Assembly: GCF_022601675.1 (NCBI RefSeq)
Contig: NZ_JAKVIL010000003.1
Span: forward strand, 372,001-436,000
Reading direction: 5' to 3'
DNA: 64,000 bases
Source: Ancylobacter gelatini
Lineage (GTDB): Bacteria; Pseudomonadota; Alphaproteobacteria; Rhizobiales; Xanthobacteraceae
Shown here: one piece after another, positions 45,483 through 52,726 of the stretch
How positions within the stretch are numbered: the stretch's first letter is position 1
Layout: the number at the start of each line of letters is the position of its first letter
Notes under the pieces: generated by a model
Told to the model about the DNA's origin: nothing
What the model saw: only the letters and a program-made list of their open reading frames with translations
The model's database searches: none
Program-made: the position numbers and the translations under genes

Positions 45483-47651
45483 GTGGATAAACTCAATATC
45501 GATCTGAGCTATTGCTACGGCATTCGCAAATTAAAGCAAGAATTTGATTATACCGATACTAATGCAATCGCGCTTTATGCGCCAAATGGAGCGATGAAAT
45601 CGTCTCTCGCAAAGACATTTAGGGATCTTGCAGCAGGAAAGCAGTCAGGTGACAGGATTTTCCCTGGACGGAAAAGCCACCGATCGATCACGGATCAAAA
45701 CTCTGACTCTGTCGCAGCCGACAGCATCTTGGTCATCGAGCCGTATGATGAGGTTTTTTCGCACTCCGAAAAAACGTCAACGCTGCTCGTTAACGCAACT
45801 CTCCGGAAAGAGTATGAGCAGCTACATGAGGCGATTGGCGTCGCAAAGGATTTTTTCCTCAAGTCTGTAAAAGCTCAGTCGTCGTCCAAGAAGGATGTCG
45901 AGAAGGAGATATCGCTAGCGTTCGGCTCCAGCGACAATCAGCTCTTTAAAGCCCTACTGCGTATCAAGGGAGAAATAGCTGCCGAAGACGAGTCGCCCCT
46001 CGCGAATGTCAAGTATGATACTCTGTTTGACGAGAAGGTTATCCAGTTTCTTGGAACCAAAGATTTTAAGACGGCCATAGAAGACTACATTCGCAAATAC
46101 AACGAGCTTCTAGGGGCGTCAACCTATTTCAAGAAAGGAACGTTTAATTATTACAATGCATCGACAATTGCCAAAAGCTTAGCCGATAATGGTTTTTTTA
46201 AAGCTAGTCATACGATCCGGCTTAACGCCGACACGATTGTTGAGATTACGGACGAAAAACAGCTCGCCGATATCATTGCTAAGGAGAAGGAGGCAATTTC
46301 CTCCGATGCCGATCTACGTAAAAAGTACGGCGAGATAGAAAAGCTTATAACTAAAAATGCGTCCGTACGAGATTTCGAGCAATATCTTTCCGATAACGAG
46401 GATATTTTGCCTCGTCTTGCCAATACGGACCAGCTGAAAGAGGACCTGTGGAAAGCCTACATCAAGGCAAATGAAGCTTCCTATAACGACTTGATCGAAA
46501 AATATGAGGCGGCCGAGAAGCGCAAGACTGAAATCGAGGAGCAGGCAGCCAAAGAGCGCACGCAGTGGGAAGAGGTCATTGATATCTTCAATGACCGCTT
46601 CTTTGTCCCCTTCAAGCTCACTGCCAAGAACCGCGTGTCGGTCATTCTCGGCCAGGAGCCCATCCTGACGCTTGGCTTTACGTTCGAAGACGGGGGAGAC
46701 TCTGCCCAGGTCGAGCGTGCTTCGCTCATCGAAATTTTGAGCACTGGCGAGAAAAAGGCACTCTACGTTCTCAATATCATATTCGAAATAGAAGCTCGCC
46801 TGAAAGCGGGGCAAACAACGATATTAATCGTGGATGATATCGCGGATTCATTTGACTATAAAAATAAATACGCGATCATCGAGTACCTCAAGGATATCGC
46901 TGACGGCGGTCTATTCAAGCAGCTCATTTTGACTCATAATTTCGATTTCTACCGTACGATATGCAGCCGTTTTGTAGGCTATCCGAATTGCTACATGGCT
47001 TCGAAATCGGCTGGTGTGATCCAGCTCGGTAAAGCGACTGGCATCCAGAATGTTTTCGTCAATGACTGGAAACGAGCGTTCTTTACGGATGCGAACAAGC
47101 GGATCGCTTCGATCCCCTTCATCCGAAATCTTATAGAATTCACAAAGGGTATCACCGACCCCGACTATGTGAAGCTGACCTCATTGCTCCATTGGAAGGC
47201 TGATTCAGCGTCCATTACGGAAGCGGATCTGGATGCGATTTATAGCAGGGTTTTTGGAGGCGCGGGCACCTGGGGGCAGCCTGCCGCTAGGGTTATCGAT
47301 ACGGTTCACTCGCAAGCCGCTGTCTGTCTCGGAGCCGCCACTGCCGCAAATTTGGAACATAAGATCGTGTTATCGATTGCTTCGCGCTTGAAGTGCGAAG
47401 CATATATGGTTTCCAAGGTAGCAAACCCTGCCGCCACCAACTCTATCAGTGCAAATCAGACCCCGAAGCTACTGAAGCTTTATCAAGCCAGCGGAGCTTC
47501 GTCGCCGGCTACGGTGAAGACGGTTCAGCGAGTTTTGCTGATGACGCCTGAGAATATCCACCTGAATTCGTTCATGTACGAACCCATTTTGGACATGGCC
47601 GATGACCATCTTCGCAAGCTCTATCAGGATGTGCTGATGCTGGTCCCCTAG
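45483..47651 (+). CDS. ABC-type ATPase of a defence-island family
   Basis: A 722-residue soluble ATPase with low-GC codon use. The P-loop is YAPNGAMKSSLAK near residue 32-44, with Met where the GK glycine normally stands; an ABC-like signature LSTGEKKALYVLN, Walker B TILIVDDIADSFDY and H-loop LTHNFDFYR follow near 420-490. Between them a helical, charged region (about 100-370) is probably a coiled coil. This is the architecture of SMC/PrrC/RloC-like single-protein effectors, but no anticodon-nuclease triad can be assigned. The GTG at 45483 after AGGGGGG is preferred; an ATG at 45459 lacks such a site. It lies 68 bases past the restriction gene. Confidence 0.75.
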   Translation: MDKLNIDLSYCYGIRKLKQEFDYTDTNAIALYAPNGAMKSSLAKTFRDLAAGKQSGDRIFPGRKSHRSITDQNSDSVAADSILVIEPYDEVFSHSEKTSTLLVNATLRKEYEQLHEAIGVAKDFFLKSVKAQSSSKKDVEKEISLAFGSSDNQLFKALLRIKGEIAAEDESPLANVKYDTLFDEKVIQFLGTKDFKTAIEDYIRKYNELLGASTYFKKGTFNYYNASTIAKSLADNGFFKASHTIRLNADTIVEITDEKQLADIIAKEKEAISSDADLRKKYGEIEKLITKNASVRDFEQYLSDNEDILPRLANTDQLKEDLWKAYIKANEASYNDLIEKYEAAEKRKTEIEEQAAKERTQWEEVIDIFNDRFFVPFKLTAKNRVSVILGQEPILTLGFTFEDGGDSAQVERASLIEILSTGEKKALYVLNIIFEIEARLKAGQTTILIVDDIADSFDYKNKYAIIEYLKDIADGGLFKQLILTHNFDFYRTICSRFVGYPNCYMASKSAGVIQLGKATGIQNVFVNDWKRAFFTDANKRIASIPFIRNLIEFTKGITDPDYVKLTSLLHWKADSASITEADLDAIYSRVFGGAGTWGQPAARVIDTVHSQAAVCLGAATAANLEHKIVLSIASRLKCEAYMVSKVANPAATNSISANQTPKLLKLYQASGASSPATVKTVQRVLLMTPENIHLNSFMYEPILDMADDHLRKLYQDVLMLVP

Positions 47652-47786
47652 CCCGGACTGGTCCTAAAGCTAACCCTCTTCCCTTGCAAAGTCTCGTGCA
47701 TTAATCGCAGTGGACGCGCCATTACACCGCATCGGGCGTTCTAGCGTCCGCACCCCCACTTCCTGCACTGGCATCGGAGCACTGCT

Positions 47787-48452
47787 TCAAACAGTGAGGG
47801 CGATAGCATCGTGAGGCTGCAGCTGCACTAAGCGTGCAACATCTCTGCGGATGCGCCGCAGCTCGGGCCATGGGAAATGCCGCCCCTCAGCGCCATCCGC
47901 CCCGACGGCGATCAGCACGTCGAGCTTCGCGGAGAGGTCACGCAGAGACGTGGCCTCCGCTGCAAGAACCTCCTTCATCAGGTGCTCTTCTAAGTCGGAA
48001 GCCGCCTCCTCTTCCTGCCGAGCGACGGTGTAGCCGATGGCGCAATCCGCGTCGTCCCAGCGCTGCTGATGTGCGCGCAGCGCCTCCGCGACTTCAGGGC
48101 GCCGCGTGCGAAGCGACGGCAAATCGGCCGCAAGCTCATCGAACTGCCACAAGGAGTTGATGCGCACCGGTGATGGCAGTTCGGCTGCAGCCAGAACCGC
48201 CTGCGGAAAGCCGATCGTCCGCGCGAGTTCGGACTCCAGAGCTTGCTGTTTCCGACACAGGGCGAGCGTTCGCCGATGCGCGGCGCGCCACGCATTCCAT
48301 GCAAGTTCAGCCGCATCCCTCGCGCGGCCATCTTGCGGCGCGGCCGCAGGCGAACTGCTGAAGGAAGTGACGCCGATCGTCATCAGGGTGGCAGAGAGAA
48401 CGTCCCTCCGGGATGGTCGGGACAGACTCGTGCTAATCTCAGAATCAGCCAT
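47787..48452 (-). CDS. Tat-exported protein of unknown function
   Basis: A 221-residue protein with a twin-arginine signal, SRPSRRDVLSATLMTIGVTS at about residues 11-30, and a likely cleavage site after SPAAA. The mature part is helical, rich in Glu/Ala/Arg, with WNAWRAAHRRTLALCRKQ and WDDADCAIGYTVARQEEEA. GGAG precedes the ATG at 48452. It is divergent from a small HTH gene. No family is recognised; similar Tat proteins of this kind are often island-borne. Confidence 0.6.
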   Translation of the reverse strand: MADSEISTSLSRPSRRDVLSATLMTIGVTSFSSSPAAAPQDGRARDAAELAWNAWRAAHRRTLALCRKQQALESELARTIGFPQAVLAAAELPSPVRINSLWQFDELAADLPSLRTRRPEVAEALRAHQQRWDDADCAIGYTVARQEEEAASDLEEHLMKEVLAAEATSLRDLSAKLDVLIAVGADGAEGRHFPWPELRRIRRDVARLVQLQPHDAIALTV

Positions 48453-48587
48453 GATCCGAGCTCCACTCAGCTTGGGTGTGGTCAGGCCGGGCACGTGGTG
48501 CAAACACGCGTTCGGCCGTCATGAGTCACCAAAGGTACACTTCTGTAGCTCGATGAACAATAAAAATCACCATATTATGGTGACTTC

Positions 48588-48824
48588 GTGACCCCGGCGC
48601 AGTGCAGGATGGCGCGCGCGGCGTTGACGTGGGGAGTGCTCGATCTCGCTCGCGAGGCTTCTATTTCCACGCAGACGATCGTGCGTTTCGAACGCGGTGA
48701 ACAGCTTCGTTCTTCAACCGTCTCAGCGATGCGGGACGCCCTCGAAGCCGCCGGCATCGAATTCATTCCGGAGAACGGCGGCGGTGTCGGCGTGCGCTTC
48801 CGCAAACCATCAGCATCCGAATAA
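48588..48824 (+). CDS. Small HTH (XRE-like) regulator
   Basis: A 78-residue DNA-binding protein: MTPAQCRMARAALTWGVLDL, then EASISTQTIVRFERGE, the XRE-type helix-turn-helix, and a short tail ending FIPENGGGVGVRFRKPS, typical of small island regulators. GTG start. Its promoter region is shared with the divergent Tat-protein gene, which it probably regulates. Confidence 0.75.
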   Translation: MTPAQCRMARAALTWGVLDLAREASISTQTIVRFERGEQLRSSTVSAMRDALEAAGIEFIPENGGGVGVRFRKPSASE

Positions 48825-49428
48825 GGCCGCGTTGGTTGCAGCTAGTTCGGTGAGAAACTGCGGGATCGGCGCAGCTCGACGGCAGTTTCGCTGCAAAGTT
48901 TCTGCACAGCATCGGGCACTTATCGGCATCTTCAGTGCAGGCTCGACGGCAGCGCGACTGTGGCAGAATCGCCCTTTGACCGCGAACTCGCGGCATCAAT
49001 AGCCCCCTACCAAGCAGGCTGTAGCAGCCGGGGCGGCGTTAGCGCGTCGTAGGTTGGCTCGGGCCGCCGTCAGCGTTTCTCGGTTGCTTCTTCGTAGTAC
49101 ATTCGGCATACGTTGATCGTTTATGTGCGACATTGGCAGATTAGAAGGGATTGAGGGCAAGATAAAGCGGATTTTCAATCCGCGCCGGCTACGCCCTTAA
49201 TTTGTTGTCTGCACGTTGTTTTCCGTTCCGGAAAACGGGTCTAAGTGACTTCGTGGAAGGTAGAGCTTTGCGCGACGGTCATTCAAGGGATTGATATTTC
49301 GTCGACTTTCGTGTGCACCCGCAATGTGCGCTTCGCCGGCCGCGCGCCATAGCCGACGTTTCCACACTATACTTTGATCGAGTTATTTTCGACTTGTGGG
49401 ACGGGCTTTGGTGGCCAAACCTGCGGTC
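48825..49428. other. Non-coding stretch before the relaxase
   Basis: About 600 bases with no supported gene. The left part has a repeated GCTCGACGGCAG; the right part holds two hairpins and a 13-base motif described separately as an oriT candidate. Confidence 0.45.
49160..49345 (+). other. Candidate origin of transfer (oriT)
   Basis: Two perfect hairpins lie together: GCGGATT-TTC-AATCCGC (49167-49183) and GTTTTCCG-TTC-CGGAAAAC (49218-49236). They are followed by GTGCGCTTCGCCG (49326-49338), which also occurs 20 bases before the traA gene at 52727. Position directly upstream of a relaxase gene is where oriT normally lies. Assignment is inference. Confidence 0.4.
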
Positions 49429-51537
49429 ATGACACGCCGCGACGAGAACGATTTCCGCATCAAGCCGGGACGCCCCAGAAGCCGGGGGACGCCGCTGAAG
49501 ACGCAGGAACTGCCCTTCGTCCGGCAGGCGCTGATCGCCGCGCGCCATGCCGGCGGCGGCGCGTGGTCCGGTGGCGGGGTTGCGCGGGAAGGAGGCGGTA
49601 GCGGCCGGTCCAACGCACGCGGTCGCGGCGCGAAGGCGATGGCGTCGCTGCCGCGCGACAGTGGCGGCTGGCAGTCGGGGTCCTCAGGCCGGTTCCGCTC
49701 CCGCCGCGTCGTTGTGAAGGCGCGGGTGGTGAGGCTCGCCGGGAAGGGGAAGAGCGCGCGCGGCCCGAAGATGCGCGGCGCGGTGTCGGTCAACGCGGTC
49801 GGTGCGCATCTGCGCTACCTCGAACGCGACGGCGTAACCCGCGACGGCGAGAAGGGCCGCGCCTACTCGGCGCTTGGTGACGAGGTCGACGCCAGGGCCT
49901 TCGTCGAGCGGAGCGGCGAGGATCGCCATCAGTTCCGCTTCATCGTCGCGCCGGAGGATGCTGCCGAGCTGGGCGACCTTAAGCGCTTCACCCGTGACCT
50001 GATGCGGCACATGGAGAGTGACCTCGGGACGAAGCTGGACTGGATCGCCGTCGATCACCACAACACTGGCCATCCGCACAGCCATATCCTCGTGCGAGGC
50101 GTGCTCGACGATGGCCGTATCCTCAACATCGCCGGTGACTACATCGCCCATGGCATTCGTCATCGGGCGAGCGAGCTGATGACGCTGGAGCTTGGCCCGC
50201 AGACCGAGGTCGAGTTGCAGAACAAGCTGCGCCATGAGGTGGACGCCGACCGTGTCACCCGACTGGACCGGATGATGATGGCCGAGCAGCGCGAACATGG
50301 TGTCCTCGATCTGCGGCCGGACGCTGGCGAGAGCTATCTCGTGCGGACCAATCGGCATGTTCTGATCGACCGGGTGAAGCGGCTGGAGGGCTTCGGCGTC
50401 GCCGAGGAGATCGAGCCGGGACGCTGGACCATCAATGAGCGGGCCGAGAGCACCCTTCGGGCGATGGGTGAGCGCGAAGATATCCTGCGTACCATGCACC
50501 GCGCGCTGGCCGATCACGGGCTCGCTGACGAGCGCGGCGCCGTGCAGTATGTCACCCATGGCAATCGCATCTCCCATGCCCTAGTCGGACGAGTACTCGA
50601 CAAGGGATTGGCCGGCGATGAGATGGGAGAGCTGTTCTATCTGGTCATCGATGGCGTGGACGGACGCACCCATCATGTCGAGACCAGCGACGTCTCCCGA
50701 CTGGAGGACATCAAGCGCGGCCACATCGTCGCGCTCGACCCGCTGCCGACAAGGTTCGACCCACGCCCGGCGGACCTCAACATCGCCACCATGGCCGAGC
50801 GAAGCGGCGGCATATACCGGCCGAGCGAGCATTTGGAGCTAGCGCGCCCGGCGATCGAACAGCAGCGCGGCGAACCGGATGCCTTCATCCGCGCCCATGT
50901 ACGCCGGCTGGAAGCGCTGCGCCGCGCCGGCCATGTCGAGCGCATCGACGCCGACCACTGGAAGATTCCAGACGACCTGCCCGAGCGCGGCATCGCCCAC
51001 GATGCACGAACCGAGCGGAAGGACTTCGCAGTCCGCCCGGTCTCTGCTTTCGATCTCGACCAGCAGGTCGCCAGCGACGGCGCGACCTGGCTCGATCGGG
51101 AACTAGCCTCGCGCCAGCGCACCGAGCTGTCCGACGCGGGTTTTGGGGGTGAGGTGAGCGTTGCGCTGGAGCGACGTCGCCAGAGCCTCGTCGATCAGGG
51201 TCATGCTGTTCGACTGGAGAACGGCACCGTCCGCGCGCCGCGCGACATCCTCGCCCGCCTTGAGAAAGTAGAGGTCGAGCGCGTCGGACGTGCCATGGCG
51301 GCGGAGCGCGGCCTTGCCTACACCCCGAGCCAGCCGGGCGAATATGTGTCCGGCCGGCTCGCCGGCTCGGTCAATCTCGTCAGCGGGCGCTTCGCTATGA
51401 TTGACGATGGTCTCGGCTTCCAGCTCGTACCGTGGCAGCCTGTGCTGGAGAAACAGATCGGCCGGCACATATCCGGCATCTCCCGCGATGGCGGTGTTGA
51501 GTGGAGCCTTGTCCGCAATCGAGGGTTGGGGCTTTAG
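49429..51537 (+). CDS. Relaxase with DUF3363 domain
   Basis: A 702-residue VirD2-like relaxase/mobilisation nuclease. Residues ~1-110 are basic and Gly/Ser-rich; the relaxase domain follows, with HQFRFIVAPEDA, and the metal-binding HHNTGHPHSHILVRG near residues 210-224. The catalytic Tyr is likely in VGAHLRYLERDG. The C-terminal DUF3363 region covers about 300-700. MTRRDENDFRIKPGR is the family start, so the ATG at 49429 is used. It would nick the candidate oriT upstream and lead island DNA into a recipient with help from a coresident conjugative system. Confidence 0.88.
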   Translation: MTRRDENDFRIKPGRPRSRGTPLKTQELPFVRQALIAARHAGGGAWSGGGVAREGGGSGRSNARGRGAKAMASLPRDSGGWQSGSSGRFRSRRVVVKARVVRLAGKGKSARGPKMRGAVSVNAVGAHLRYLERDGVTRDGEKGRAYSALGDEVDARAFVERSGEDRHQFRFIVAPEDAAELGDLKRFTRDLMRHMESDLGTKLDWIAVDHHNTGHPHSHILVRGVLDDGRILNIAGDYIAHGIRHRASELMTLELGPQTEVELQNKLRHEVDADRVTRLDRMMMAEQREHGVLDLRPDAGESYLVRTNRHVLIDRVKRLEGFGVAEEIEPGRWTINERAESTLRAMGEREDILRTMHRALADHGLADERGAVQYVTHGNRISHALVGRVLDKGLAGDEMGELFYLVIDGVDGRTHHVETSDVSRLEDIKRGHIVALDPLPTRFDPRPADLNIATMAERSGGIYRPSEHLELARPAIEQQRGEPDAFIRAHVRRLEALRRAGHVERIDADHWKIPDDLPERGIAHDARTERKDFAVRPVSAFDLDQQVASDGATWLDRELASRQRTELSDAGFGGEVSVALERRRQSLVDQGHAVRLENGTVRAPRDILARLEKVEVERVGRAMAAERGLAYTPSQPGEYVSGRLAGSVNLVSGRFAMIDDGLGFQLVPWQPVLEKQIGRHISGISRDGGVEWSLVRNRGLGL

Positions 51538-52038
51538 GTCGAGCTTTCGAGTGGCGGCGGTTTCTAAATTGGGGTGGCGGGCGGTTGGACGACCGTCCCA
51601 ATTCACAGGAATAGAGCTACCGCGAAGAACCAGTAGGCCGGTCCGCCACGACAGCGTCAAGGCTGGCGCTTCGCGCCACCGCTCATGTGGCTCCGGCCTT
51701 GACCCAGCCACGGCGGACCGGCAGGGCTGACCATCGCGGAAGGCCGATTATGAGCGGTAACGTCGCTCGTCCTCCTTGCTAGGCTAGCCATGACGCCTCC
51801 AACGTTGCGCTAAACCCGCTACGAAAGGGTGTGGGATTAGCCCGCCTTCATTCAGGTTGAAAAGAACAAATTGGGTGCGGAAAAATCGTAGTAAAATTGA
51901 CGTGGCGAACTGAGGTGTATAAAAGAGATGGAAATCGCATCCGGTGCGGTATAGAAGAGTTGGTATTATTGTTGAATCTATTGTAAAAATATTTTTTCGT
52001 GTGCTATTTATTTCAATTGATTGTTCTATTACTTTTAT
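51538..52038. other. AT-rich right end of the island
   Basis: About 500 bases with no supported gene. Composition shifts from GC-rich to markedly AT-rich from about 51840 (long T and A runs near 51960-52035), ending at the attachment repeat. Confidence 0.5.
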
Positions 52039-52054
52039 TCCGTCCCTGGCACCA
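52039..52054 (+). repeat. attR-type repeat of the tRNA-Phe end
   Basis: TCCGTCCCTGGCACCA repeats the last 17 bases of tRNA-Phe with one G deleted. It marks the right end of the first island and, because an integrase remnant follows at 52255, probably also the left end of a second one. Confidence 0.85.
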
Positions 52055-52186
52055 TTTCCCTTTTTCGAACGATTTCAGGCGACCTCAGGGCGTCTCGTAT
52101 CGTATTGGTAATGCTGGGAAAAACGAACTTTTTGACCTGATTTCGTCTCACTCTGTGTCGCTCTGCCTCTCCGTATCTCGACAATT

Positions 52187-52242
52187 TGTTGGCCTTGCTG
52201 TTGGCCTCAGAGTGTCGTCTGTTGGCCTCGGTAAAGCCAACA
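52187..52242 (+). repeat. Repeated TGTTGGCCT motif before the truncated integrase
   Basis: TGTTGGCCT occurs at 52187-52195, 52199-52207 and 52220-52228, with the inverse GCCAACA at 52236-52242. The same TGTTGGC core is repeated before the first integrase, consistent with arm-type integrase sites. Confidence 0.45.
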
Positions 52243-52254
52243 AGGGCGAATGTC

Positions 52255-52713
52255 ATGGCTCTGTCTGATACCGCCTGCCGATCCGCCAAGGGCAGGGACA
52301 GCGAATATAAACTGTCGGATGGGGGCGGGCTCTATCTGCTGGTGAAACCCAACGGCACGCGGTTGTGGAGCCAGGCCTACCGATTCGGGAACAAGCAAAA
52401 GAAACTGTCGCACGGGGCTTACCCGACGGTGGGATTGGCTGACGCTCGACGATTGCGCGACGAGGCCAAGAAGCTGTTGGCCTCGGGTATCGATCCTTCA
52501 GCCGACAAGAAGGTCCGGAAGATCGCAGCAGCCGTCGCAACGGAGAGCACCTTTGGCGGCATCGCTGCGGAGTATCTGGCGCGTATAGAGGACGACGGCG
52601 CGGCTCCGTCCACGCTGACGAAGAACAAATGGATGTTGCAGGACCTCGCGGGTCCATCGTTGGGTGCGCGGCCGATCGCAGAAATCACCGCGACGTGCGC
52701 TTCGCCGTGCTGA
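52255..52713 (+). pseudogene. Truncated P4-type integrase
   Basis: The first ~145 residues match the arm-binding and start of the core-binding domain: MALSDTACRSAKGRDSEYKL, then DGGGLYLLVKPNG and YPTVGLADARRLRDEAKKLL. Similarity ends at LGARPIAEIT (about 52690), after which an unrelated tail runs to a stop. The catalytic domain is missing, so it cannot recombine DNA. The break is about 30 bases before traA, pointing to a deletion that joined the two. Confidence 0.85.
52695..52707 (+). other. 13-base motif shared upstream of both relaxase genes
   Basis: GTGCGCTTCGCCG is identical to 49326-49338 upstream of the first relaxase. Its GTGCGC core recalls the nick region of MOBQ-type origins, so it may be a nic-site remnant. 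Confidence 0.35.
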
Positions 52714-52726
52714 TGTTCGGATCGCG

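Larger units (their letters stand above)
38217..52054. mobile_element. Genomic island integrated in tRNA-Phe (about 13.8 kb)
   Basis: The segment lies between the tRNA-Phe 3' end and its imperfect copy. It starts with a tyrosine integrase next to the tRNA and ends with a relaxase gene and an AT-rich right end. Cargo is a TIGR04141/DUF6119 protein, a type II restriction-modification pair, an ABC-type ATPase and small genes, with lower GC and more variable codon use than the flanks. It has a relaxase but no visible mating-pair genes, so it would be an integrative mobilisable element. Confidence 0.85.

Noticed and set aside
45483-47651. Assignment of the ATPase as PrrC/RloC anticodon nuclease
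   Set aside because: The ATPase layout is similar, but no anticodon-nuclease triad or zinc hook could be identified.
48697-49002. A 101-codon frame overlapping the end of the HTH gene
   Set aside because: It overlaps the better-supported HTH gene in another frame and has no family-like segment.
38141-52054. CRISPR array or cas genes in the defence island
   Set aside because: No regularly spaced repeats and no cas-like proteins were seen.
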